The notes under the pieces are model-generated. The model was not told the origin of the DNA and searched no databases. It was given only the letters and a program-made list of their open reading frames with translations. A stretch of DNA of 64,000 nt from Bipolaris cookei (taxonomy: Eukaryota; Ascomycota; Dothideomycetes; Pleosporales; Pleosporaceae). The stretch covers positions 186,001 through 250,000 of the forward strand of contig NRSV01000032.1 of the NCBI GenBank assembly GCA_002286855.1. Reading direction: 5' to 3'. The position numbers and the translations under genes were made by a program. Of the stretch, positions 23,514-33,781 are shown piece by piece; within the stretch, counting starts at the first letter, position 1, and every line of letters starts with the position of its first letter.

Positions 23514-25700
23514 ATGCCCGCTTTGGCTCAAGACAAGGTATTGGCGAGAGATCTAAAGGCGAAGAAGACAAAGTCCAGAAATGGATGTGGCCGCTGCAAG
23601 CTCAAGAGGGTAAAGTCTCACTGCCCCCATCATCATCATCCATCCCTTATTAGGAACACGTGCTGACAAAAGGCATAGCTCAAATGCGACGAGACTGCTC
23701 CTGGCTGTCTGCAATGCAAGAAGAGGAACGTACCCTGCCCTGGGTATGAGAAAACTTTGAAATGGTCGACAAAGTACGAGGTCTTTACGCCTCCTAACCA
23801 CTCGAGGGCGGCGCCTCCCAAGTCAAGCCCTACCTCCAACCTCAACGTCACAACTCCTCCTGCCGCCAAGTTGACGCTCCCTCAGAACGTCGCCAGCGGC
23901 ATCGAGGCCTTAGCTGCAGTGCTCCCTGTAAACAAGAACAAGATGACGACAACGACCATCACCCCACAACAAGCCCCCACAATACAAACGTCATCTGCAA
24001 TTCCGTCTCCACCTAGCTTTGAGGAGCCTGCATCAAACCAAGAGTCCTCTACCGAGGATGGCGACTCTCCTCGAGAGTACGAGCCCTTTCCAATCGAGGA
24101 TGTCATGTTGGATGGCTTCGTCGATGCTATTCATCTTCCTCACGAAGAGTTCAGCTTTGATCCTTTTGAGAACATAGACTTTGATTCTGGCTCGCTAGAC
24201 GACATTACTTTTGGCGTACACGACTCACCATCACAGAAAGTAGATGTCATACCGTCTTCCTCGATGCCTTTGTTGGACCGCGACACAAACCGAGAGTCTA
24301 GCCCCAGACTCTCACGTTCACTGCTTCTTGATTTGTACCGTCTCCCAAGCCCTTCCCCAAGCCCGACATCGTCAGACGATGTCGAGTCTCTTCTTGTCCA
24401 ACACTACTTCAAGGACGTGTGTGCTATATTTTCTTCTTTCGATTCTCCTCTAAACCCTTTCCGAACTACCATTGGCCGCATCTACAAGGATTCTCCATCC
24501 ATCAACTACGCAATCCAATCCATGGCAGCGGCACATTTGGCTAACACTTTTCCCAATATGGCAGCAACAGGATTTGAGCTCCAGCGCAAGGCGCGCGAAG
24601 CATTAGAGACTGAGCTTCCCCTTGCTCAGAGCGGGCAGACCAGTGCTACCAAGACCTTCTTGAGTATCATGCTGCTGGGCCTTACTACCTCCTGGCACGA
24701 CAGCAGCGCTCTTGGACTCGAGTACCTTTCCACTGCAAGAGATCTCATTCTACCCAAGCTCTTTAGCCGATCACGTGGCGCAGAGGTGGAGCGAGAGGCA
24801 CAGTTCTTTGAGGAGTCTTTGATTCACTGGGAGATGCTCATGGGCTTTGTGACAGAAGATGCCATGAGCTTCTCTCCCAAGTCAGGACTGCGACCTAGTG
24901 TCAGCTCGAGGAAGAATGCTCCAGTTGCACGAGGCCCCAACGGCAAGGTTGTCCCACACCCCTGGACAGGCATCGCGCCTATGATTCACTTTTTGTTTGC
25001 AGAGGTCGGTCGTTTGGTCCGCAAGGAACGTTCAATGGACCGTGAGTCTTCCATGGATCTTCGCCGACGACAAGAGAACCTGCAAAACGCTGCCTCGTTG
25101 GAAGAGGATCTCCTTGCTGTCGACTGTCCATCTGTTGATGAAGTGATTGACTATGGCGACGAACGTACCCCGAAGGAACATTTCGTCACCATTGCTGAAG
25201 CCTACCGTCTCGCTGGTCTGCTAGAAATTTACCGTGTTTTCCCGTCTATCCTGCGCAAGCGTCTGGGGTCTGACAAGTTCGAGGGCACTGAGGCTGTCGA
25301 CTTTCAGTTCCCCACACCGCGCTTTGAGACTCCGTTTGAGGATACCGACATGAAGCTATGGCTTAATTCGCTTGCCATGCACATTATCAAATCTCTAGAG
25401 TCAATACCTTCTTCATCTGGAACATTTTGCATTCAGCCGCTGATACTTGTCGTTGCTGCATCTGAGCTTCGATTTGTCTCGTCGGTCGACTTTTTCGATG
25501 TCCATGCCAACGACACTGAGATTGTCTCTGCACGCGAATTTGCCATTCGGCGTCTGCAGGAGTTTGCGTTGAGGTTGCCTAACAAGCCCCTTCGCACAAT
25601 GATTCAACTTCTCAAGGAGACGTGGCGTCAGTGTGATGAAGGTCACGATGCCTTTTGGATCGACGTCATGAACGAGAAGGGTTATCACACGATCATGTGA
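23514..25700 (+). CDS. Zn2Cys6 transcription factor with fungal-specific regulatory domain
   Basis: Two exons (23514-23609, 23679-25700) give 705 aa. The binuclear zinc cluster is complete: Cys at residues 25, 28, 35, 42, 45 and 52, spacing CX2CX6CX6CX2CX6C. A 69-nt intron splits it between residues 32 and 33, a common site in this family. A Ser/Thr/Pro-rich linker with acidic stretches (about 70-200) follows. From about residue 215 there is a helical region (HYFKDVCAIFSSFDSPLNPF onward) resembling the Fungal_trans_2 / ACR-2-type regulatory domain, continuing to the C-terminus. It should act in the nucleus as a sequence-specific regulator. Its targets cannot be deduced, as the neighbours do not form a biosynthetic cluster. 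Confidence 0.92.
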
Positions 25701-27490
25701 TGCGTTCATGGTCGTTAGCCATCTTCTTCCTTTCTAAGCTTGCCAGTCCTTACCAAAATCTTTACTTCATCAGCACTCGGTTCATTGTACGACACATTTT
25801 ACAACACGGCTTGGCGTTTATCCGGATCCGGCGTTTACATCGACGACGCTCGACAGTTTGCTCCTGCTTTAGATCTCCTACACGCCACTTGCCCTTCCTA
25901 CGAAAGATCTATCTGACCTTCTACCTCTTACGACAACAATTTTCGATACGAAAGTACTTCTTCTTAATGTACGGCTTCCACCTATACCCCCTATCGGTTC
26001 AGCATCCCGGTGATGTGAAGACTCAATGTGGATGCCCATTGCTTCAACAAAAGCCATTCTTCTTTACGACTTCCTTACGATACCCCCATCCTCCAACACG
26101 CCCCGCGCGACCAATACCAGTTGCGACATAGAACCAATCCCAAGACCGAAAAATTGCCTACTGCGAAAATAATACCTAATGCTGGCAAAGCTCCCCACCC
26201 CAACCCTCCATCCCATACCAGGATTATTGCGCCTCCCTAAAGAAACCAAAAAGAAAGCGACAACCCTTTTTCAACTTCGACCATATAATCCGATCGCGAC
26301 AATTATATCCAAAGTATACACCTTTCTTACCTGCCTTAACATCCCCTTAACCCCCAGCTTTTCTTCTCTCCCAATTGCGCGCTGCGAAATGCAGCCCCCA
26401 CTGCGAGAAAAAAATGACCTACTACTAGGAAACCTTTGTAGGACTCCCCCCTCTACCTCTCTCTGGACCTACTACTACCATCACCACCATTACGCCAACG
26501 CCCATCGCCCAAACCACCCATACTGTCTGGACCTCTTGCACCCCAATGGCCTCTCTTGAAATTCCAGCGCGCCACTACTCGTTCCGCTCCGCCCCGCTCC
26601 GTCCGAGAGACAAGGATCTACAATAAAGAAATGCCCAAAGCGACAAGGCCGCTACGCGACATTTTCTTTTTTGTATATATATACCGGCTTTCTTCCACTC
26701 CTTACTGACTTCCCCTCCCCTCTCTCCCATCCCGTTTCCTGATGCGCTCTTTCTTTTTTCTTTTTCTTTTTAGCTTTAATTATTCCAAGCGACAATGTCT
26801 GTGCGGACGAGTAGAGTTTGAGAGACTGGCCTTATGGGTGGCTAGTTCAGACGAACCATCCTTGCTTATGCGATGGAGGGTTATGGTTTGTATATTTTGT
26901 TTTTATTTTGTTTTCTCTTCTTTGTGAGTTACATGGAAGGTAAGTTGGTAAGTTACACACCCTATGCTTTTTTTGCTTGTTGCGAGGAGAATATAGGCAT
27001 TTCCCCTCCCCGTCATTTTTTTCAGGCCATGCGCGCATTCGGTTTAAGCTCCAAGGTTTTTGTACGATAAGGCTTTTTGATAGATAGACATTGGGTTCGG
27101 CAATATGGTGGGATAGACGTTGTACGACGGATACGTGTAACATAGACGGGAGGGCGTTGCTGTTTCTTCTTCGATACCCCCCTTTTCCTTCTTCAACTTC
27201 TATTTTGGCCTCAAAGGAGGTTTTGTTTCTTTTCCCTCTTCCCACTCGAAAGAGAAGATGTACACTAGTCACATAACTTGTCATTCCACCAGTGCTTCGA
27301 CAACGGTGGAATACCATGCCCTTTCTGGTAACTGCGGTATAGGTAAGTACGCGGGACAACATTACACATATAATTGAAATACAAAACATCACATCACCCT
27401 CATCAAAACTCCAGACATAAATCTTCATGACTTCATTACTATACAAAAATTGCCAAACATGGCTTTTTCGGCGTTTAAAAAATATCGCAT
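25701..27490. other. Long intergenic region between convergent genes
   Basis: About 1.8 kb between two convergent genes. It is strongly C/T-rich to about 26750, with several homopolymer T runs. It probably contains both 3' UTRs. No coding, RNA or repeat feature is supported. Confidence 0.4.
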
Positions 27491-28358
27491 CTACAAAACC
27501 GGGCGATTAATCTCATCATCACTATCGTCATCATACGCAATAAACTCTCTCCGTCCACTCCTGCCGTGCGCGACAAAATACCTCGGTGCCTCGTAGTATG
27601 CGCGGAGTTTTTTCTCAGCACCAGGACTCGACATAGCGTTTGTGGTGTTGTCGTAAGGGGTAGATGGGATGGCGAGGAGGCGTTTTTCCGCACCGGCGAG
27701 ACGGAGGCTGTGGGGGGGTGAGGGTGGTGGTGAGATACTATTTTCGTTGTTAGAAAACATTGTTGGCTTTTGAGAAAGGGGGAATGTACAGGTTCTTCAG
27801 CATGTGCAGGCCTTCTGCGATGCATGCGACGATGGAGAGGACGACGATGAGTTGGAGGGCAAGGAGGGTCAAAGGTGAGGATTGGATGTCGCGCAGGGGG
27901 ATGTGGGCTTCTGCTGCGGCCTCATCTTCGTAGCATACGATTTTCACCCCATTTGCGCTTGCGGAGGAAGAGACATCGGAGGTTGCGCTCAGGAGGACTG
28001 AAGTAGGAATTGGATTTTCGGCAACTGAATCATCGATGGAGCGGGTGGGGGCGCGTTGGATGTACAAGGTGTAGAGGTCTGGGTTTGTGTGTTGGAATTG
28101 CGAGAGTTGCAAGGCGAGGGTTGTGCAAATTGCGCTGCTGGCCAAAGGACTGGGGGAAGGTGAGGCGGTCTCGTCTTCTAAGGGGGAGGTGGGAGCCCAG
28201 TGGGCTGTTGAGGGCGAGTCGATGGCGTATGGTGATGAGGTAGTTGAGGTTGATGATGGGGTGTTTGGCACAATTTTACATTGGCAATGGGTTCGTGTTG
28301 GGAGGGCGAGAGTTTGCGCTGAGAAGAGGAGGATTGTGAGGAGGGTGTTAGAGCGCAT
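27491..28358 (-). CDS. Uncharacterised secreted-type single-pass membrane protein
   Basis: I do not recognise this gene. Two exons (27790-28358 and 27491-27707) join to 261 aa. The intron (27708-27789) has a GTACAT donor, a CTAAC branch site and a CACAG acceptor, and exon lengths close exactly to whole codons. The ATG at 28358 starts a clean signal peptide (about 1-18, ending near TLALP). A Ser/Thr/Pro-rich ectodomain follows, with a CQC near residue 26 and few other cysteines. A single helix lies near residues 165-188. The cytosolic tail contains the acidic segment YDDDSDDEIN close to the end. A type I plasma-membrane or endomembrane protein is the simplest reading. The function is unknown, and the splice is an inference because exon 1 could also read through to a nearby stop. 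Confidence 0.62.
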
Positions 28359-30831
28359 GATGGCGGCTGTGGTGAATTCCAACTAGGAAATTCGGAAGGA
28401 GCAGTGTAGGCAGGCGCAGGTATTTGTTTCGCTGGGGTGCAAGTGTTAGTTTCATATGAATAGAGAAATAAAAAAAATCCGCTACTTGGATATGGACGAC
28501 ATACGCTCTGTACTTGTACGATAACGTATACGCGTGTGCGACGCGCTGGCAGGCCTGGACTGAGTGGAAGTGTTGCGCCGCTGCGGATCTAGACGGAAGC
28601 CCCGCCTGTACGAGGATCCCCTCGAGATAAGGTTGGATATATGCAATTACAAGAGATGGTCCAAAAAGAAAAGGGCGCGGCGGGCTTGGCAGGTGAAATA
28701 GCCAACGGGCGTATAAGCGAGTAGCAGTATGCGGGGAAGATGAGATGAGATGAGTAGGGCGAATGGGAGGTTAGTGTGATGACAAAGTGTCCAGGCAGAC
28801 AGAGACGACGAGGGTGAAGAGGGGGAGCAAGACAAAGAGACATGCGACAGGTGGGCCAATAAGCTAGGGATATATACAATTCTTGCCTTTCTCTCTTATT
28901 CTCCACATGTCACTCTCACTCACCCCATAGCGCCATGGGATGGCGGAGTGAAATGGCGTGCCAGCCGCTTTGTGTATCAGCTACGCCCACACCACAAGAC
29001 GATGCCGTTTCGAGAGGCAGGCAGTCAGCGCCAGAGCATCGGAGCCACCGACCAGCCGGGCTAGGTCTCGTATGGGATGCTTAGTGCGGTTTTTTATGAC
29101 AAGGCCTGGACAATTTCAGACTGGTGACAATGAGGCCCGGTCGGCTGAGATTACTGAGATGGGCGGTGGTATATGCATTGCAGGGCTGGCTGGCCACCAC
29201 CACCGCCGCGCTAGTCTACACGCAGCCCCCGCACGTTACCTCGCACGTTACCTCGCACGTTACCTCACAAGTTACCTCGCACGCCATGCCAACTTTGTCA
29301 GCCCTCTCTAGCTCTCGCTCTCGCTCTCTCGCTCTCTCTTCCACCTCCTGTCGTCTCGTTCCCCCTTTCTCGTCGGCCTCAATAGAGTTCTCCAGGCGTG
29401 TGCGGACAGGCGGCGGCCCCCTGCGTCGCGATATGGCACCGTGTGTTCCAGGGGGATTCTCGCTTCCCTCCACAGATGGCGAAACATTTCTCGCCCACAC
29501 AAACACGCAGGCGATACCCTTTTCCGACCTAGCACACGCCTGTGATTGCTTTTCTGCCTCTTGCAAACCATTTCTGCTCTTTCTTCATCACTCAGAGGCT
29601 AGACCAGGTGCGCCCTCGACGCAGGTCCGGCCCGTGCTTACCGTATACAAACTTAATGCAGCGATTCAGCCAGGCCTATTAATACCTCGCCCACACACAC
29701 GTGTTCTGCTGCTCAGAGGCTCTGGACTTTCGTGGCGCTCTTCTAGCCTACTTAAAACTGTACACAAAAAAATAACCGGTCACCTGCCTTTTTTGCGCAT
29801 GTCAACAGAAAATTATAACCACGCAGGGCGTATGTCTCCAGCCCTCGGCTCGCTGTGCGCGCATATTCTCACCATCGTATGATGGGGGAAAAAGGACGGG
29901 ATATTAAACCGTCCCCGAGTCATTACCATCCGTTCCCTTGCAAACCCGTGTTCGTGCCTTACTTTTTTTTGTCATACTCTTTTTTCTTGCCCGCATGCCG
30001 AAACGCTGCGGCCTATGACAATCCACCCTTTTCCATACCGAAACAAGATCTACTATGCTAAGACTCTGCCATGCAAAGCTTGGTACATGTAGCACGGCCC
30101 GTGAACCATGTACGGTTTCAGCTCTGTATGCATTCGTCACAAAGTTGCACCATTTTGTCCTAGAAATCTCATCAACAGTCAAGAATCCTGCTTGCATTGT
30201 CCACGCTGACCTTGTCAGCCTTCACTTGTGCCCAGAGCTTGGCGCGCTTGTCCTCGAAGCAGACGTCGTCTTGATGTTTGGTTTAGCGCGTGGGTCGCAA
30301 AAGTATAGTATCCCCCTCGCGAAGGCACGTAGCGAGTCGTTGCGAGCAAGCCTGCCAAGTCGCTCCCTCCGCCAAGGTACTATCAATCTGCCTCCTCTCT
30401 TATCCTGCCGCGGATGCCTCGTCCCCATCTAATCTATCGTCTTGGCGATGCAGCAAGCCTTAATTCCGCCTTTCATTTGGAAACCGATATTTTCTGCGTC
30501 CCATATCAATGACTAAGTTTCCAAAGGCGGCTGCCTTCATTTATCCAAAGTTTGTGGCACACTCGGTATCTTGTCTGGACGTAATGTTGGGTTTGCGCAT
30601 TTGCCTTGGAAATGATGCACTTGGACTCGAAGTGTCTGTTCACACTACGACCTTGCAGAAGAAGAGACGCAAAGACGGTAGCGGGGTACTGTAATATCAG
30701 CATATCGGAGTCAAGTATACAAGTACTCTGGCAGCTGCAACTAGTATCATTCAACGCTTCTGGGTAAGAATAAAGAAGAGACTTAAATATACCAAGTCGA
30801 CCAGGATAAGAAACAACAATCAAATTTTATC
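28359..30831. other. Long intergenic region before the pogo-like transposon
   Basis: About 2.5 kb with no supportable gene. It contains a 12-bp minisatellite (29231-29282) and a CT-rich simple tract (about 29308-29342). Open frames spanning these repeats look non-coding. Confidence 0.45.
29231..29282. repeat. Minisatellite, 12-bp unit (GCACGTTACCTC), about 4 copies
   Basis: Three perfect or near-perfect tandem copies of GCACGTTACCTC are followed by a degenerate copy (ACAAGTTACCTC) and a partial unit. The unit contains CACGT. Directly adjacent is a CT-rich simple repeat. The repeat has no spacer structure like CRISPR. Confidence 0.85.
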
Positions 30832-30833
30832 TA

Positions 30834-30899
30834 ACGTGTCTGTATAGCGAGTGGCTCAGTATAGCGAGTGGCTCACCGTGCCAAGACCCCATCAACTTC
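30834..30899 (+). repeat. Left terminal inverted repeat of pogo-like element
   Basis: 66 bp, matching the reverse complement of 32641-32706 at 65 of 66 positions. It includes tandem 16-bp repeats at 30843-30858 and 30860-30875. The inner end stops 25 bp before the transposase ATG, so it must also overlap the promoter or leader. Confidence 0.93.
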
Positions 30900-30924
30900 T
30901 ACCACAACACTACTGTTAAACGTG

Positions 30925-32577
30925 ATGCCTCAACAACCAAGTGATACTTCAGCTGCCAAAGAAGCTCGATTACAGCTTGCACTTCAAGCTCTTGAAAAAG
31001 ACGCGACATTAACTCAACGGCGTGCCGCAACTCTCTATAACGTGCCTCAAAAATCGATTAGCAATCGACGCGCTGGAAAACTGTCCCGACAAGATTCTAC
31101 GCCCAACTCAATGAAGCTTCTTGTGACAGAAGAGGAGACGATTTTTGACTATATACTTGACCTTGACGCACGAGGATTTCCGCCGCGCCTTTCTGCTCTC
31201 AAAGATATGGCTGATTCTTTGCTGGCTGCCCGCCACCGCGACCCTGTTGGCCCAAACTGGCCTAGAGCATTCATTAAGCGTCGGCCAGAGCTCAAAATGA
31301 AGTTCAATCGAAAGTACGACTATAGAAGAGCCCTCTGTGAAGATCCTGAGCTTGTGCAGGACTGGTTCCGCCTGGTACAGAATACCAAAGCCAAGTATGG
31401 GATCCAGGACGACGACATGTACAATTTTGACGAGACGGGCTTCATGATGGGCATGCACAACTCGTCAGCAGTAGTCACGGCCTCTGACCGTCGATCAAAG
31501 CCAAAATCTCTACAGCAGGGCAATAGAGAGTGGGTTACCAGCGTGGTTTGTGTTAGCGCAGCTGGCTGGGCGATCCCACCCTTCATCATCTTTCAGGGCA
31601 AGCACCACCTCTCTGCCTGGTATAAGGAAGAGAGTCTGCCTAAGGATTGGGTTATTGGGGTCTCTAAGAATGGCTGGACAACAAATGAGCTTGGTATGAA
31701 GTGGCTAGAGCACTTTAACAGGCATACAAAAGAGCGCACTATTGGGACCCATCGTCTGCTCATTCTTGACGGCCATGAGAGCCACAACTCTATCGAGTTC
31801 CAGCAATACTGCACAGAGGCAAAGATCATCACTCTATGCATGCCTCCGCACTCCTCGCACCTACTGCAGCCCCTTGATGTGGGCTGTTTTTCGCCTTTGA
31901 AGAGAGCGTATGGGCGCCAAGCCGAGGAGCTGATGCGCAACAAGATCAACCATATCACTAAGATAGAGTTCTTGCCAGCCTTCCAGCAGGCCTATCACAA
32001 GACTATCACTAAGGACAATATCCTAGGAGGGTTCCGAGGCGCTGGCTTAGTTCCACACGACCCAGAGGCGGTGATATCGAAGCTTGATGTCAAGCTGCGT
32101 ACACCATCACCACCTGCTGCAGAAGATCTGCCCTGGCTGTCGCAAACCCCAAGTAACACCCATGAATTAGGGTCGCAGTCGACTTTAGTGAAGCGGAGGA
32201 TTCAGAGGCATATAGATAGTTCACCAACAAGTATGGTAGTTGCCTTTGAAAAGCTGGCCAAAGGCGCTGCGATTATCGCGCAGAAGCTGGTGTTGGCGCA
32301 AAAACGCGTCGCTGAGCTTGAATCAGCTAACCAAGCCGCCACACAACGAAGATCACACAAAAGAAAGCGGGTACAGAAAGGAGAGACTCTAATAGTTGAA
32401 GAGGGAGAGCGATTAGCAGCTCTGAGAGAGTTTGGGGCGCGCAGTGATGGGAAGAAGGTGAAGAAGAGAGCACGCGTTGAAGTAGGTGAGCCATCGCAAA
32501 GGCACTGTAGACGCTGTGGTGAGACTGGGCACAACTTGCGCACGTGCAAGAAAGATGTAGAAGTAGATTCTGAGTAG
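30925..32577 (+). CDS. Pogo/Fot1-type transposase (DDE superfamily)
   Basis: A single exon of 550 aa. The first ATG in frame is 30925; the frame is open a little further upstream through a GTG, but that lies inside the inverted repeat. The N-terminus has a psq-type helix-turn-helix (TQRRAATLYNVPQKSISNR, about residues 37-55) followed by a CENP-B-like second helical DNA-binding region. The DDE core shows the first Asp in NFDETGF (about 170), the second in LILDGHESH (about 281) and the third in LLQPLDVGCFSP (about 318). The C-terminal third is basic and coiled. It ends in a CCHC zinc knuckle (32506-32546, CX2CX4HX4C). It catalyses cut-and-paste movement into TA sites. There are no stops or frameshifts. 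Confidence 0.95.
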   Translation: MPQQPSDTSAAKEARLQLALQALEKDATLTQRRAATLYNVPQKSISNRRAGKLSRQDSTPNSMKLLVTEEETIFDYILDLDARGFPPRLSALKDMADSLLAARHRDPVGPNWPRAFIKRRPELKMKFNRKYDYRRALCEDPELVQDWFRLVQNTKAKYGIQDDDMYNFDETGFMMGMHNSSAVVTASDRRSKPKSLQQGNREWVTSVVCVSAAGWAIPPFIIFQGKHHLSAWYKEESLPKDWVIGVSKNGWTTNELGMKWLEHFNRHTKERTIGTHRLLILDGHESHNSIEFQQYCTEAKIITLCMPPHSSHLLQPLDVGCFSPLKRAYGRQAEELMRNKINHITKIEFLPAFQQAYHKTITKDNILGGFRGAGLVPHDPEAVISKLDVKLRTPSPPAAEDLPWLSQTPSNTHELGSQSTLVKRRIQRHIDSSPTSMVVAFEKLAKGAAIIAQKLVLAQKRVAELESANQAATQRRSHKRKRVQKGETLIVEEGERLAALREFGARSDGKKVKKRARVEVGEPSQRHCRRCGETGHNLRTCKKDVEVDSE

Positions 32578-32640
32578 ATTGGCCTATTTCAATTTCTATT
32601 TACTATTATGGTTGCGTTGCAATAGTGGTGTAATGGCTGT

Positions 32641-32706
32641 GAAGTTGATGGGGTCTTGGCACGGTGAGCCACTCGCTATACTGAGCCACTCGCTATACGG
32701 ACACGT
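32641..32706 (-). repeat. Right terminal inverted repeat of pogo-like element
   Basis: 66 bp, reverse complement of the left repeat with one mismatch. It carries tandem 16-bp repeats at 32665-32680 and 32682-32697. It is followed by TA. Confidence 0.93.
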
Positions 32707-32869
32707 TATACTTGAATGCAATATCCTTTTTTTTATCTTCCATTACTTCCTACCCGTCTCCCTCCATCTCCTCCTATCTCTCTTCATCTCTAACCCCTTA
32801 TTTCAACCCCTCCCCAAACCCCTATCACCACGCACTCACATCCTCATCTTTCCTCCTCACACAATCCGC

Positions 32870-33781
32870 TTAGAGAAGAATGGTACCGTTGGATCCAGTA
32901 ATCGTCTCCAGCTCACCGGGCTGAATAGTGCCATTCTCAACAGCCGCTGCGTGATGCCTAGCCAGCATACCGTAGACAGGGAGGTACTTGTCCAAGAAAG
33001 GCAGAACTTCCTTAGCACCAGGAGTAGCACGCCAGTCACGCATGAGGTCGCAGACAATGGCAAACATGGAAACAAGCTGTACGCCCGCCTTCTCCATGCG
33101 CGAGTTGGCAGTGTCGCGCACGAGTTCAGAGTAGGTGCCCGAGGCCTCGATGTTGGCAAAGACGGAGTAGCCCTCGGCACGCAGGGAGAGAGCAAGGAAT
33201 GCAGTGCACACGTCAGTGGTGATACCTGCGACGATGATTTGCTTCTTTCCCGTGGCCTTGATGGCGGCTTGAAACTCCGGGTTGTCCCAGGCGCTGGTGG
33301 CATGTCAGACGGCTGTCTTTTCTTCAACGCTTCCAGGTAACTTACTTGACCTCGCCCTGGCGGCGGATAAGAGGCGCATTGGGATACATCTCGAGCATCT
33401 CCTTGGGCAGGGGACCGTTGGGACCGGTATCCGCGGACGTGCTCATGATGACGGGTAGGTTGAAGAGCTTGCCAATCTCGGCGTGGGCAAGGATATTTTG
33501 CTTGTATAGAGTGGCGTCCCAATCACGGGCAACGCCGTACAGACCGACCTGCAGGTCAAGAATGAGGAGGAGCTGGAAAGAAGAGGTTACTCAGGATGTC
33601 CTAGAGTGTATGAGGGAAGAGGGACATACAGAGTTGTTCTTGTCGATACGCTCCCATGGGACAGCTGGGTCTCGTTAGTGACTGAACGATATCCATTGTA
33701 CTCTCGAGTATCCATACCATCGCTAACAACAGTCTGGGCGAGCGTCAGAGCCGCAAGAGCCAAGTTGGTGAAGAACTTCAT
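32870..33781 (-). CDS. Isochorismatase-family cysteine hydrolase with signal peptide
   Basis: Four exons (33718-33781, 33630-33664, 33346-33572, 32870-33293) give 249 aa. Splice sites are GTATGG...CTAAC...CAG, GTATGT...CAG and GTAAGT...CAG, and all phases close. Residues 1-20 (MKFFTNLALAALTLAQ start) form a signal peptide. The catalytic Asp lies in LLLILDLQVGL and the nucleophilic Cys in IIVAGITTDVC, as in the YcaC-like branch of the family. The general-base Lys of the triad is less certain by eye. Reactions in this branch are poorly defined and need not involve isochorismate. Secretion is the unusual point. A TATA box lies about 98 bp upstream. The gene sits 163 bp from the right end of the pogo-like transposon, so its 3' UTR may be affected. 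Confidence 0.9.

Larger units (their letters stand above)
30834..32706 (+). mobile_element. Tc1/mariner-superfamily pogo/Fot1-like DNA transposon, apparently complete
   Basis: A 1873-bp element bounded by 66-bp terminal inverted repeats (30834-30899 and 32641-32706) that differ at one position, near the outer end. It is flanked on both sides by TA (30832-30833 and 32707-32708), the target duplication typical of this superfamily. Each inverted repeat contains two tandem 16-bp copies of TATAGCGAGTGGCTCA. The element holds one uninterrupted transposase gene with a full catalytic core. Near-identical ends and an intact gene suggest a recent insertion or recent activity. Confidence 0.95.

Noticed and set aside
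25655..26131. 158-codon open frame overlapping the end of the Zn2Cys6 gene
   Set aside because: Mostly within 3' UTR-type C/T-rich DNA; no similarity to any motif.
26847..27446. 199-codon open frame on the minus strand
   Set aside because: No motif, odd composition, no intron structure, lies in a convergent 3' region; likely chance.
29231..29282. Possible CRISPR-like repeat
   Set aside because: Units are contiguous without spacers and the genome is eukaryotic; it is a minisatellite.
29124..29882. 252-codon open frame on the plus strand
   Set aside because: It runs through the minisatellite and a CT repeat, has no family motif, and its start region is not preceded by any promoter signal.
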